A DNA stretch of 64,000 nt from Paraburkholderia tuberum STM678 (lineage in GTDB: Bacteria > Pseudomonadota > Gammaproteobacteria > Burkholderiales > Burkholderiaceae), in the NCBI RefSeq assembly GCF_902833905.1, contig NZ_CADFGP010000015.1, forward strand, positions 1 to 64,000, in the 5' to 3' direction. Positions 54,913 to 63,690 of this stretch are shown one piece after another (within the stretch, counting starts at the first letter, position 1; each line of letters begins with the position of its first letter). The notes under the pieces were generated by a model that saw only the letters and a program-made list of their open reading frames with translations, did no database searches and had not been told where the DNA came from. Made by a program: the position numbers and the translations under genes.

Positions 54913-55239
54913 TCAAACGCCGCGCGTTACGAGCGGCAGCACCGTCAGATCCGGATGCGTGCCGTCGACGATGCTGCGTCCCACGTGCACCGCTTCGGAG
55001 AGCGCGTCGGCCAGGCTCGCGAAGCTCTCCTCGCCGTCCGCGTGAAACGGCACCGCATGGCCGGGAAGCTGGGGGTTGGCGCCCGGATGGCAGACGTAGC
55101 CTAGATACGTGTAGCGGCTGTTTTTCGCGGCCGCATCGGCGGCATGCGCCGGGTCGGGCGGATCCTTCGCGACAGGTGACACGTGTATCTCGAAGCCTTC
55201 GTATTGCACCGTCTGCCAGCTTGCGGTTTGGTCGGCCAT
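54913..55239 (-). CDS. Conserved hypothetical protein
   Basis: 108 residues, soluble, not assigned to a family I can name. ATG 55239 has GGAGG 6 nt upstream. Residues include YEGFEIHVSPVAKD, YTYLGYVCHPGANPQLPGHA and ESFASLADALSEAVHVGRSI, with a single Cys near the middle. Codon use matches the neighbours. It resembles short conserved Burkholderia proteins of unknown role. It converges with the GT2 gene and has no operon partner. Confidence 0.75.
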   Translation of the reverse strand: MADQTASWQTVQYEGFEIHVSPVAKDPPDPAHAADAAAKNSRYTYLGYVCHPGANPQLPGHAVPFHADGEESFASLADALSEAVHVGRSIVDGTHPDLTVLPLVTRGV

Positions 55240-55553
55240 GACCGCCTCCGTCTGGGTCTGTCCTGTCCAAAAGTCTAGGTGATTTGCCGCCAAAACGCGC
55301 GGGCCGCCGGCTACGGCCAAACCATGACGGCTTCGACTATGGAGGCGCTCCTGGGAAGTGAGGCGCTCCTGGGAAGTGGGTTGATGAAGCGCATTCTGCT
55401 GAGATCGGCGACGTTTTGATAATTGGGCCGCAGTTGGAGAGATTTTCGTTTAATTTTTGAAATTAGGCGGTCTGCAGGATCGCGTCCGCCAGAACGCCCC
55501 GGCTGGTTCTCCTCGGATAAAATGTTGCGCTTTGCCTAAATCCGACTTCGCTC
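55240..55553. other. 314-bp gap before rdgC with a tandem duplication
   Basis: No gene seen. AGGCGCTCCTGGGAAGTG is present twice head-to-tail (55343-55360 and 55361-55378). The remainder is moderately AT-rich near 55410-55470 and probably holds the rdgC promoter. Confidence 0.6.
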
Positions 55554-56486
55554 ATGTGGTTCAAAAACCTTCAGCTGCACCGTCTGCCCGCGCCGTGGTC
55601 CGTTAACCCTGAACAGATGCAGAAGTGGCTCGCGCCGTACGCGTTCGCGCCCGGCCAGAGCATCGAGATGCAGGCCCAAGGCTGGGCGCCGCCGCGCGAC
55701 GGCGACTCGCTGGTCTATGCAATGAACGGTCAGATGCTGCTGACGTTCCGTGCCGAGAAGAAGCTGCTGCCCGCGTCGGTCGTCACCCAGGTCACGCGCG
55801 AGCGCGCGGCCGAGCTCGAGGAGCAGCAGGGCTTCAAGCCGGGCCGCAAGCAGATGCGCGATCTGAAGGAGCAGGTCACCGACGAACTGCGGCCGCGCGC
55901 GTTCAGCATCCGCCGCGATACGCGCGTGTGGATCGATTGCACGAATGGCTGGCTCGTGATCGACGCGGCGTCGCAGGCGGTCGCCGACGATGTGCGCGGT
56001 CTGCTCGTGAAGTCGATCGACCAGTTGCCGCTGATGACGGTGCGCGTCGCGCAGTCGCCGGTCGCGGCGATGACCGGCTGGCTGCTCGACGGCGACGCGC
56101 CGGCGGGTTTCACGCTCGATCAGGACACCGAGCTGCGTTCGCCCGCCGAGGGCAACGCGACGGTGCGCTATGTCGGGCATGCGCTGGACGCCGAAGACAT
56201 GCGCCGCCACATCGAGGCGGGCAAGCAATGCATGCGGCTTGCGATGACGTGGAACGATCGCGTGTCGTTCGTGCTGACGCCGTCGCTGACGATCAAGCGC
56301 GTCGCGCCGCTCGACGTGCTCAAGGAAGCGAGCGACCCGACCGCGCAGAACGACGACGAGCGCTTCGATTCCGACGTCGCGCTGATGACGGCCGAGCTCG
56401 ACCGCATGCTGCGCGATCTGCTCGATGCGCTGGGCGGCGAGCAGGGCGAGCAAGGGTTCGCGTTGCCGCAGGCCGTCGCGGCCTGA
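55554..56486 (+). CDS. rdgC: Recombination-associated protein RdgC
   Basis: 310 residues, the full family length. The start [11 protein letters not shown] is diagnostic. [38 protein letters not shown] and [16 protein letters not shown] follow. RdgC forms a ring-shaped dimer on double-stranded DNA and restrains RecA. The stop lies only 3 bp from the stop of the convergent FecR-type gene. Confidence 0.97.
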   Translation: MWFKNLQLHRLPAPWSVNPEQMQKWLAPYAFAPGQSIEMQAQGWAPPRDGDSLVYAMNGQMLLTFRAEKKLLPASVVTQVTRERAAELEEQQGFKPGRKQMRDLKEQVTDELRPRAFSIRRDTRVWIDCTNGWLVIDAASQAVADDVRGLLVKSIDQLPLMTVRVAQSPVAAMTGWLLDGDAPAGFTLDQDTELRSPAEGNATVRYVGHALDAEDMRRHIEAGKQCMRLAMTWNDRVSFVLTPSLTIKRVAPLDVLKEASDPTAQNDDERFDSDVALMTAELDRMLRDLLDALGGEQGEQGFALPQAVAA

Positions 56487-56489
56487 GCG

Positions 56490-57377
56490 TCAGATTCCCG
56501 CGCTGTCGAGCGCTTCGACGAGGGTCCAGTAAGGCGTGATCGAGCGCAAGCGGATCGGGTAGGTCCGCTGCAGCAGCGCGAGCGTCGCGTCGGTATCGGT
56601 GAGCTGATAGATGCCCGACACGCGCAGATCGGCGACGTCGTCGGCATAGCGCAATACGCCGGCGTGATAGCGCGCGAGTTCGTCGACGAGATCCGCGATA
56701 CGCATGTTGTTCGCGTAGAGCAGGCCACGCGTCCACATCGCCTCGCGCGGGTCGAGCGCTTGCGGCGCCGCGACGCCGAAGCGTGTCAGCGTGCACCGTT
56801 GGCCTTGCGTCAGCACCAGCGCCGCGCCTGATGCCGGCCTCACCAGCGCGTCGCCGCGAAACGCGGCCACGCGTGTGAAACCATCCCCTTGCCTCACGCT
56901 GAACTGCGCGCCGCGCGCTTCGACGACGCCTTCGGCCGTCTGCACGAGCAAAGGCGCATGAGTCGTTCGGGCGCCCGGTGCGCCGCCAACATCGCTCACG
57001 GGCCGCACCATGATTTCCCCTCCGAGCAGATCGACGCGCCGAACCTTCGCCTCGAACGCGGCGTTGATCGCGCTCGCGCTGCCCAGCGTGATATGAGTGC
57101 CGTCCGCCAGCAGCACGTCGTCCAGTTCGCCAGTCGCGGTGTGGAATTCGGCGGTCCACATCTGCCACGGCAAGCGGCTCGCGAGCCAGCCCGCGGGCGC
57201 GGCGATCGCAAGCCCCCAGAGCGTTTTCAGCGCGCGCCGCCGTCCCTGCGATACGCCGGCAGCATCCGCGTCTTCGCGTAGCGCGGGGCCGACGTCCGCG
57301 GGCACGGCGCCGGTTTCGCGCCGTAATTGCTGCGCTCGCCGAAGCATTTGGTTAAAGATGCGGTACTCCGGACGCAT
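56490..57377 (-). CDS. FecR-domain anti-sigma-like protein, N-terminally short
   Basis: 295 residues. The C-terminal half is a FecR periplasmic domain (HTATGELDDVLLADGTHITL, LLGGEIMVRP, VVEARGAQFSVRQGDG) followed by a STN-like end (GIYQLTDTDATLALLQRTYP). A single membrane segment lies at about 50-70. FecR proteins relay siderophore signals to a sigma factor, but no FecI or TonB receptor gene is adjacent. The cytoplasmic part lacks the usual DUF4880 anti-sigma module, and ATG 57377 has no ribosome site. AT-rich DNA abuts the start, so the 5' end may be lost and the gene may be dead. Confidence 0.75.
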   Translation of the reverse strand: MRPEYRIFNQMLRRAQQLRRETGAVPADVGPALREDADAAGVSQGRRRALKTLWGLAIAAPAGWLASRLPWQMWTAEFHTATGELDDVLLADGTHITLGSASAINAAFEAKVRRVDLLGGEIMVRPVSDVGGAPGARTTHAPLLVQTAEGVVEARGAQFSVRQGDGFTRVAAFRGDALVRPASGAALVLTQGQRCTLTRFGVAAPQALDPREAMWTRGLLYANNMRIADLVDELARYHAGVLRYADDVADLRVSGIYQLTDTDATLALLQRTYPIRLRSITPYWTLVEALDSAGI

Positions 57378-57912
57378 TTGACAAATGTGATTTAAATTGA
57401 ATTTAGCAGAGCGGGATTTAACGATTTATATCTGTTAATAATGATTTGCGGCGGATATTCGGATCGAGTTCACAGCGAATTGACTCAATACCTTATCCTA
57501 AGCGGAAGCGTAGGCCCCGATTGCGTCAGGGCATGCAGATCCATTGTCATCGATATAAAAAATTTAGGCTATGTATGGATCGTTACTTTTCGTGAACTCT
57601 TAAGCAGAAATGCGGCTAATTGCGCTGCAATAGAACGTGGCATTTTTGTCACGAATTACAGCGTGACGGGTTTAGCTGACGAGCGTGTAAATCTGATGAA
57701 ACTCTTCGCATGCGCACGGCGCTGACGACGGTCTGCGCACAGCCGGCCACTCATGAACCCCGGTAAAACTCCGTGCGCTGCCGCACCTTCGATGCAGACG
57801 AAAAAACGACAGGCGTATCAAAGGCTTGCGGATTTTTCCGGGAAGTTATGCACAGATTTGCCAACAAAAACTGTGGGTAACTTCGAGCGTGTCGTCGCGC
57901 GTCGAAGCGCCG
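57378..57912. other. 535-bp AT-rich stretch without a convincing gene
   Basis: Lines between 57421 and 57660 count about 33-42% GC, far below the neighbours. A 94-codon frame (57441-57725, plus) has no ribosome site and unusual composition, so it is not called. TTATGCACA (57846-57854) fits the DnaA-box consensus, and an inverted near-match TGTGGGTAA lies at 57872-57880. It looks like inserted or decayed foreign DNA. Confidence 0.6.
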
Positions 57913-59133
57913 TTAGTCTTCGAGCGCCCACGCGCGCTTGCGGCGCTGCAGCGCCGAGCCGATCGATACCGCCGCGCCGATGCCGCCCATCGTCAGCGAC
58001 AGCGCGACGATCAGTGGGCCGGTTTGGGTGCTTGCCGAGAACACGCCGACGAGCAGGCCGGCGAGCGGCTGCGTCAGGTTGTTCAACAGAATCGCGACGC
58101 CGATGGTCTTGCCGTAGTCCTCGGGCGGGATGATCTGCAAACGCGCGCTGCGGATGTAGACGTTGAACATCTTGTCGAAGCCGACGATCAGCAGGAAGCC
58201 GAGTGCATAGCCCCACGGCGACGCGCTCGCGCCTGCGATCACGCCGCCCGCGCAGATCGTCACGAATGCGACGAGACCGAGCACGCGCGCCGGCCATCCG
58301 GCGCGCGCAACCGTCAGCAGCACCAGCACCGTGGCGAGCGCGCCGGCCGTTTGCAGACCGGCGTAGTAGCGGCTCGATTGCGCATGCAAACCCGTCACCA
58401 TCGCCGCCGACGTCGCAAGCGTGACACCGATGACGAGGTTCTCCGCGGCCGCGAGCATGATGACCTTCTTCAGGCCCGGCAGCGTCCACACGTGATCGAG
58501 CGCGATGCGCAGCGGCGTGGTCCAGTGGGCGGCGGGCGTGAGCGATCGAGCGGACACAGGCGAAGGCGCGCGAAAGCCGCTCAGTCGCTGCCAGACGAAC
58601 AGTGCGGCGTCGGCGCACAGAAACAGCACACCGGTCGCGGCGACCACCGATTCCCAATGCCACACACCGAGCAGCAACGCGGCGAGCATCGGCCCAAGCA
58701 CGAAGCCGAGCTGATCGGCCAGTTGCGAATACGCGAGCACCTTCTGGATCTGCTGCGTGCTGAAGATCTGCGGCAGCATCACCTCGCGCGCGACGAGTCC
58801 TTGGCTCGTCAGCACGCCGCACGCGGCCGACAGCGCGATCAGCCAGCCGATGCCGCCGAACAGCGCATACGCGGCGATACCGCCGAAGCATGCGAGCGCA
58901 CGCACCGCCTGGCTCAGCCGCATCAGGCGCAGCGGTGCAAAGCGGTCGCAGAGCGCGCCGAAGAACGGGAACACGAGGTAGCGCGGCAGCGTTTCGATGA
59001 AAAACGCGAGCCCCGACCACGAGACCTGGCGCGTCGTTTGAAACACCACGAGCGGCACCAGGAAGAGCAGGATCTGATCGGCGAGACGCGCGATGAACAG
59101 CGAGCAGAAGAAGGCCTGATGGTTGACGCGCAC
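57913..59133 (-). CDS. MFS transporter
   Basis: 406 residues, about 12 membrane helices: FFCSLFIARLADQILLFLVP, GLAFFIETLPRYLVFPFFGA, and the loop-2 motif GALCDRFAPLRLM typical of major facilitators. EDYGKTIGVAILLNNLTQPLA lies in the C-terminal half. The fold resembles drug/enterobactin-exporter-like MFS proteins, but no substrate is implied by neighbours. It follows a pair of VOC genes by 84 bp on the same strand. Confidence 0.9.
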   Translation of the reverse strand: MRVNHQAFFCSLFIARLADQILLFLVPLVVFQTTRQVSWSGLAFFIETLPRYLVFPFFGALCDRFAPLRLMRLSQAVRALACFGGIAAYALFGGIGWLIALSAACGVLTSQGLVAREVMLPQIFSTQQIQKVLAYSQLADQLGFVLGPMLAALLLGVWHWESVVAATGVLFLCADAALFVWQRLSGFRAPSPVSARSLTPAAHWTTPLRIALDHVWTLPGLKKVIMLAAAENLVIGVTLATSAAMVTGLHAQSSRYYAGLQTAGALATVLVLLTVARAGWPARVLGLVAFVTICAGGVIAGASASPWGYALGFLLIVGFDKMFNVYIRSARLQIIPPEDYGKTIGVAILLNNLTQPLAGLLVGVFSASTQTGPLIVALSLTMGGIGAAVSIGSALQRRKRAWALED

Positions 59134-59217
59134 CGTGGTTGTCTCGCCGTGTTGGGGTCGAGACCGATCCTATCAAAAGATCGCGCGGGCGAGGCGGGGC
59201 GCCCGCTGGCCGCCGTC

Positions 59218-59694
59218 CTATTCGCCGCGATACGCCTGTTCGAGCGGCGCGATATCGAGCTTGACCATCTTCATCATCTGCGCCATCACGCGGCTTGCCT
59301 TGGCGCGCTCCGGGTCGCGCAGCATCTGCAGCAGCACGTTGGGCGCGATCTGCCACGACACGCCGAAGCGGTCCCGCAGCCAGCCGCAGGCCCACGGCTC
59401 GCCGCCGCCGTCGAGCAGCTTCGACCAGTAGCGATCGATTTGCTCCTGCGAGTCGCAGTGCACGAACAGCGAGATGGCCGGCGTGAATTTGTATTGCGGG
59501 CCACCGTTCAGCGCCATGAACTCCTGGCCTTCGATTTCGAAGGTGACGGCGACGACCTTGCCGGCCGGTCCTGGGCCGGCGTCCGTGGCGTGCAGCGTGG
59601 TGGCGATGCGAGACGCCGAAAACACCGACGTGTAGAACTCCACGGCTTCTTCCGCGTTGCCGTCGAACCACAGGCACGGCGCGATTTTCTGCAT
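59218..59694 (-). CDS. VOC-superfamily (PhnB-like) protein
   Basis: 158 residues. The opening MQKIAPCLWFDGNAEEAVEF and FEIEGQEFMALNGGPQYKF, then CGWLRDRFGVSWQIAPNVLLQML, match the 3-demethylubiquinone-9-methyltransferase-like VOC group (a misnomer from early annotation). GGAG lies 8 nt before ATG 59694. Metal-dependent function is unknown. It follows another VOC gene by 67 bp, so the two were probably duplicated and are co-transcribed. Confidence 0.92.
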   Translation of the reverse strand: MQKIAPCLWFDGNAEEAVEFYTSVFSASRIATTLHATDAGPGPAGKVVAVTFEIEGQEFMALNGGPQYKFTPAISLFVHCDSQEQIDRYWSKLLDGGGEPWACGWLRDRFGVSWQIAPNVLLQMLRDPERAKASRVMAQMMKMVKLDIAPLEQAYRGE

Positions 59695-59761
59695 GACGTT
59701 GCTCCTTCGGGATTGGTGTCGGTGGGCGTGGGCGTGCGATTGCCCGACGCCCATCGGCCGC

Positions 59762-60247
59762 TCACTTCTTCTCTTGGGACGAACAGTCCATCGCGGCCAT
59801 CGCCTGCTGGATTTCCTCGGCGCTCAGGTCGCGCTTGTGCGTCGCGAGCGACCAGTTGTGGCCGAACGGGTCCTTGACCTGGCCGTAGCGGTCGCCCCAG
59901 AACATGTCGGTGACGGGCATCGTGACGGTCGCGCCCGCGTCGACCGCCTGTTTGAAACTCGCGTCGACGTCCGGTACGTAGTGGTGAATCGTGACCGGCG
60001 AGCCCTTCAGCGTGTTCGGGCCGAAGCTTTGGTGCTCGGGCCATTCGTCGGTCAGCATCAGCATGGAGTCCCCGATTTTCAGGGTCGCGTGCATCACCTT
60101 GCCGTCGGGGCCCGGCAGACGGATCTGTTCGACGGCGTTGAAGGCTTTCGTGTAGAACGCGATCGCTTCGGCGGCGTTCTTGCAGATCAGGTACGGCGTG
60201 AGCGAGTGCATCCCGTCCGGGATCGGTTTGGCTGCGGCGCTGGACAT
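59762..60247 (-). CDS. VOC-superfamily glyoxalase-like protein
   Basis: 161 residues. The pattern GMHSLTPYLICKNAAEAIAF, FNAVEQIRLPGPDGKVMHA, LMLTDEWPEHQSFGP and VTDMFWGDRYGQVKDPFGHNW is that of PhnB-like VOC proteins of proteobacteria. AAGGAG lies 8 nt before ATG 60247. No specific reaction is known. First of two tandem VOC genes. Confidence 0.92.
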   Translation of the reverse strand: MSSAAAKPIPDGMHSLTPYLICKNAAEAIAFYTKAFNAVEQIRLPGPDGKVMHATLKIGDSMLMLTDEWPEHQSFGPNTLKGSPVTIHHYVPDVDASFKQAVDAGATVTMPVTDMFWGDRYGQVKDPFGHNWSLATHKRDLSAEEIQQAMAAMDCSSQEKK

Positions 60248-60390
60248 GACGGTGACTCCTTGAAGTAACGGTTCCTCAGGGGAAAGACCGGCTGCATGAG
60301 CTGGGTCTTCAACGTTACGACGAGTTGGTCACCGTCGGATCGACACTCCGAAAAAAATATTTTCAGGCGCGGGGGAGGGCGGCCCGCCAT

Positions 60391-61953
60391 TTATCCCGCC
60401 GGATTGTCCTCGTCCGCCGGCGGCGCGGACGACGGCGCCGTGCTGCCCGCCGGCGCGCCGAGGATGCTGATCTGGAACGTGGGCGTCGCGGCGAGCGACT
60501 GCAGCGTCGCGTCCTCGGGGATGCGCTCGTCGAGCGGCAGGATCACCGAGCCGCCGATGACCGCGCGCCGGCTGTTGTCGGCCGGGCGCAGGCCCCACAC
60601 GTCCTGATAGACGACGGGGACCGTGGCGCCGTTGCGCGTCGTGTTGCCGAGGTACAGCATCACGTGGCCGCCGATGTAGATCAGCGTGCGCAGCGGCACG
60701 CCATGCCGCGCCAGATAGTCGAGCCGTTCGGCGGGTGTCGACTCCGACAGATCGACCATGCGGCCGGCGCTCATCTGCGTCGACGAATGGCGCGGCAGCC
60801 ACACGCCGAACGCGGCGAAGATGCTTTGCAGTTCCGACGAACAGTCGTTGTAGAGCCCGCTATTGCCCCAGCCGTACGGCCGACCGATCAGCGCCTTCAA
60901 CAGCATCGCGAGATGGCGCGGCGTCGCGGCGAGCGGCATCGGCGCGATCTGCGTGGCGTCGAGCGACGCGGTGCGGATCAGCGCGCGGCCGTCGACGTCG
61001 CGTGCGGGAACGAGGAGCTGGAGTGTGCCTGCATTGGTGCTGGTCGCGGCTGGCGATGCCGAGGCACCCGCCACCAGCGGCAGCATCGTCCCGGCCGGGG
61101 CAGCGAAGCGGAACACGCCGTGGCCGTCGTTGACCGCCGCCGACGCGACGATCACCGCCCCTAGCGACTTCCCGGCCGCCGCGCGCCATTGATCGATGAA
61201 ACCATCGTCGGCGAACGCGACGCCGTCGCTGCGCACCCAGCCCTGTACGTCGGGCGTCTGCACGTAATGCCACGCGCCGTCGACGCTGCTACCGAGCACA
61301 TAGAGCGGCGTGCCGGGTCGCACCGCCGAGATCTGCAGGTTGTCGAACGGATAACCCTCGCCGGCCAGGCGATGGTCGTAGAACGACGGATCGGTGGTAG
61401 GCAACTCGCGCACCATCAGGTTGCCGGTCGCGATCGCGCGCCGCTCGGGCTGATAGACCGGTGTTTGCGTGAACTGCGCGACGTTGATGTTGCGCGCGAT
61501 CGCGTCGATCCACGCCTTGTCGTGCGGCCGGAAGTTTTCGCCGTAACCGATGATGCTGCCACGCTTGCCGGTGTTGTCGAACCTGTCGATGCGGCGCTGT
61601 TGCAGTGCCGCAATGTCCTCGCCCTGCTCGCGAAACACGCGTGTCGTCACCCAGGCGGGATTCCACGGCGACGGCGCGTTCTCGCCCGTGCCGAAGTAGC
61701 GCGCGAACAGCGCGTCGAAATGTGCGCGCTGCTCGGCGGCGCTGAGAAACGGCCGATCGTAGTCGGGGCTGTTCGGATCGAGCCAGTGATCGACGTTCTG
61801 GTCGTAATGGGCGAGCGAAAACAGCGTGACGTTGTCGACGAACGCGTGCGTGCCGCGCGGCGGCGTTGGCGTGCTGCACGCGGCGAGCGTCGCGACGGCG
61901 ACGCACAGCACGACGGCGCGGCAGGCACGGCGGGAGAGAACGGCGACGGGCAT
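60391..61953 (-). CDS. SH3-domain NlpC/P60 (C40) lipoprotein
   Basis: 520 residues. A lipoprotein signal (VVLCVAVATLAACSTP) gives an outer- or inner-membrane lipoprotein. The N-terminal region has FSLAHYDQNVDHWLDP. Two SH3-like repeats follow (about 200-360). The C-terminal papain-like domain has the catalytic Cys in YNDCSSELQSIF, a His in IYIGGHVMLYLG and YQDVWG. It probably cleaves peptidoglycan stem peptides, with SH3 domains binding the wall. ATG 61953 begins the signal; the frame above to 62127 is unconserved. Confidence 0.9.
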   Translation of the reverse strand: MPVAVLSRRACRAVVLCVAVATLAACSTPTPPRGTHAFVDNVTLFSLAHYDQNVDHWLDPNSPDYDRPFLSAAEQRAHFDALFARYFGTGENAPSPWNPAWVTTRVFREQGEDIAALQQRRIDRFDNTGKRGSIIGYGENFRPHDKAWIDAIARNINVAQFTQTPVYQPERRAIATGNLMVRELPTTDPSFYDHRLAGEGYPFDNLQISAVRPGTPLYVLGSSVDGAWHYVQTPDVQGWVRSDGVAFADDGFIDQWRAAAGKSLGAVIVASAAVNDGHGVFRFAAPAGTMLPLVAGASASPAATSTNAGTLQLLVPARDVDGRALIRTASLDATQIAPMPLAATPRHLAMLLKALIGRPYGWGNSGLYNDCSSELQSIFAAFGVWLPRHSSTQMSAGRMVDLSESTPAERLDYLARHGVPLRTLIYIGGHVMLYLGNTTRNGATVPVVYQDVWGLRPADNSRRAVIGGSVILPLDERIPEDATLQSLAATPTFQISILGAPAGSTAPSSAPPADEDNPAG

Positions 61954-62111
61954 AAAGATTCGGCGTATGAGGTGCACGGCCAAGATGATACGGTGTCGGC
62001 GATGCGCACGGCGCATCGGATGTTGGGCGGGGACGCGCGCGGCTTCGATTACACTCGCTTTATCCGCCCACCCGCGCGTCGCCACGCGCGACAATCGCCA
62101 GGGAGTCCGCC

Positions 62112-62537
62112 ATGAAAACCAGCGCACGCAATCAGTTCAGCGGCGAAGTCACCGACGTCAAGCACGGTGCCGTCAACGACGAAGTCACGCTGCGCACGCC
62201 GGACGGTCTCGAGGTCGTCGCGATCATCACGCACGGCAGCGCGAAGTCGCTCGGGCTGGCGACCGGCAAGCAGGCGTTTGCGCTCGTGAAGGCATCGTCG
62301 GTAATCGTAATGGTCGATGTCGCGAGGCAGCAGGTGTCGGCGCGCAACTGCATCGAAGGGACCGTCGCGGCGGTGACGAAGGGCGCCGTCAATTCGGAAG
62401 TGACGATCAGTGCCGGCAGCGCGCAGATCGCGGCGATCATCACGAACGACAGCGTCGAGCGCCTCGGCCTCGCGAGCGGCAAGGCGGCGACGGCGGTTTT
62501 CAAGGCGTCGAGCGTGATCATTGGGGTCGATCAGTAA
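62112..62537 (+). CDS. Molbindin with two TOBE/Mop domains
   Basis: 141 residues formed of two similar Mop repeats: RNQFSGEVTDVKHGAVNDEV with SLGLATGKQAFALVKASSVI, and RNCIEGTVAAVTKGAVNSEV with RLGLASGKAATAVFKASSVI. Mop proteins form hexamers that store molybdate or tungstate in the cytoplasm. No ModABC or ModE gene is nearby. Start ATG 62112 follows AGGGAG. The divergent SH3 gene starts about 160 bp away. Confidence 0.95.
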   Translation: MKTSARNQFSGEVTDVKHGAVNDEVTLRTPDGLEVVAIITHGSAKSLGLATGKQAFALVKASSVIVMVDVARQQVSARNCIEGTVAAVTKGAVNSEVTISAGSAQIAAIITNDSVERLGLASGKAATAVFKASSVIIGVDQ

Positions 62538-62574
62538 AAGGCCCGGGCCTCTGGGACGGGTACTCAACGGGCTC

Positions 62575-63015
62575 TCACTGATCGCGGATGGCGCGAACGA
62601 TGATCCCGTCCCATCCAAAAACAATCCTGTGAGCGTCCATCCGGAAGATCGCAAAACAATTGTCGCTATCTACGACAACGGTTGTAGCGGGCAACCCGGT
62701 TTCATTCACGCGAAGGTCGAACTGTTTCTTCAACGCCGAAAGCGTGTCAATTCGCTTGACGGTAAAACCTGTGTTGGGCTTGCAGGTTTCACTGTCGAAG
62801 CTCATGGATTGCGGCGTAATTGTCATCGTCATGCCGAGAATCCGTTTTGCTTCGGGGATGCCACCGGAAATATCGGCATAGTCAACTACATCGGTCACAA
62901 CCCAATTGCCGATGAAATCATTAATCGTAGCGTGTGGTGGTGTTTGTGCCGCGCACACGCTCGCCGAGGCGGTCAGCGTGAGAGCCACATACGAAAAAAG
63001 CTTGTGGCCTGTCAT
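62575..63015 (-). CDS. Secreted hypothetical protein
   Basis: 146 residues. A signal peptide (LFSYVALTLTASASVCAAQ) predicts export. The mature part has NDFIGNWVVTDVVDYADIS, MSFDSETCKPNTGF and VVVDSDNCFAIFRMDAHRIVFGWDG, with two Cys that could pair. The pattern suggests a small beta-barrel-like domain, but no family was recognised. Local GC is near 50%, lower than neighbours, which hints at transfer. It is convergent with the molbindin gene. Confidence 0.75.
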   Translation of the reverse strand: MTGHKLFSYVALTLTASASVCAAQTPPHATINDFIGNWVVTDVVDYADISGGIPEAKRILGMTMTITPQSMSFDSETCKPNTGFTVKRIDTLSALKKQFDLRVNETGLPATTVVVDSDNCFAIFRMDAHRIVFGWDGIIVRAIRDQ

Positions 63016-63189
63016 TGTACCGACTGCCGGAAGGGAGAAACCAAGGACGGAGAGTCGAGAACCGACGGGGACGGCGAGCGTAGACGCGCGGCGCGTGTCA
63101 CAGCGTTCGACACCCGCGCGCGGGGATTGCGCTTGCTTTACACTTCACCCCTTACCGCTTGCCATCCCGCTCTGATCACGGACGCCGTC

Positions 63190-63690
63190 ATGTTCGAAGT
63201 TTCCTCCACCTCGCATCTGCCCAAAGCCGCGCAATATGAAGAACTGGTCGCGCAGGCGCGCGCGCTGCTGGCCGGCGAAACGGACTGGATCGCCAACGCC
63301 GCGAATTTCTCGTCGTTCGTCTTTCATTCGTTGAGCGATCTGAACTGGGCCGGCTTTTACTTTCACGACGGCCGCGAACTGGTGGTCGGCCCGTTCCAGG
63401 GCAAGCCCGCGTGCGTGCGCATTGCGCTGGGCAAGGGCGTCTGCGGTACGGCCGCGCAAACCCGTCAGACCCAGGTCGTGCGCGACGTGCACGAGTTTCC
63501 CGGCCATATCGCATGCGATTCGGCGTCGCAATCGGAAATCGTCGTGCCGCTCGTCGCGCCCGACGGCACGCTGATCGGCGTGTGGGATGTCGATAGCCCG
63601 GTCGTCGCGCGCTTCGACGAGGAGGACGCGAAGGGCATGGAAGCGTTGTGCGCGGTGTTCATCGAGGCAGCACTGCCGCGCGGCGTGTAG
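63190..63690 (+). CDS. msrC: Free methionine-(R)-sulfoxide reductase (GAF domain)
   Basis: 166 residues. A GAF-fold enzyme that reduces free methionine-R-sulfoxide. LNWAGFYFHDGRELVVGPFQ, the Cys in PACVRI and GVCGTAAQTRQTQVVRD, the Cys in HIACDSASQSEIVVPL, and WDVDSPVVARFDEED are all characteristic of fRMsr. The three cysteines match the catalytic and resolving positions. ATG 63190 starts the conserved MFEVSST; the frame above is not similar. Confidence 0.93.
   Translation: MFEVSSTSHLPKAAQYEELVAQARALLAGETDWIANAANFSSFVFHSLSDLNWAGFYFHDGRELVVGPFQGKPACVRIALGKGVCGTAAQTRQTQVVRDVHEFPGHIACDSASQSEIVVPLVAPDGTLIGVWDVDSPVVARFDEEDAKGMEALCAVFIEAALPRGV

Noticed and set aside
57441..57725. 94-codon plus-strand ORF in the AT-rich gap
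   Set aside because: No ribosome site, no recognisable similarity, and the region looks like decayed DNA.
57846..57880. Replication origin
   Set aside because: Only two DnaA-like boxes, with no dnaA/dnaN/parAB or AT-rich unwinding array; kept only as a minor observation.
62539..62550. AGGCCCGGGCCT palindrome as terminator after molbindin
   Set aside because: It has no loop and no T-run, so it is unlikely to terminate transcription.
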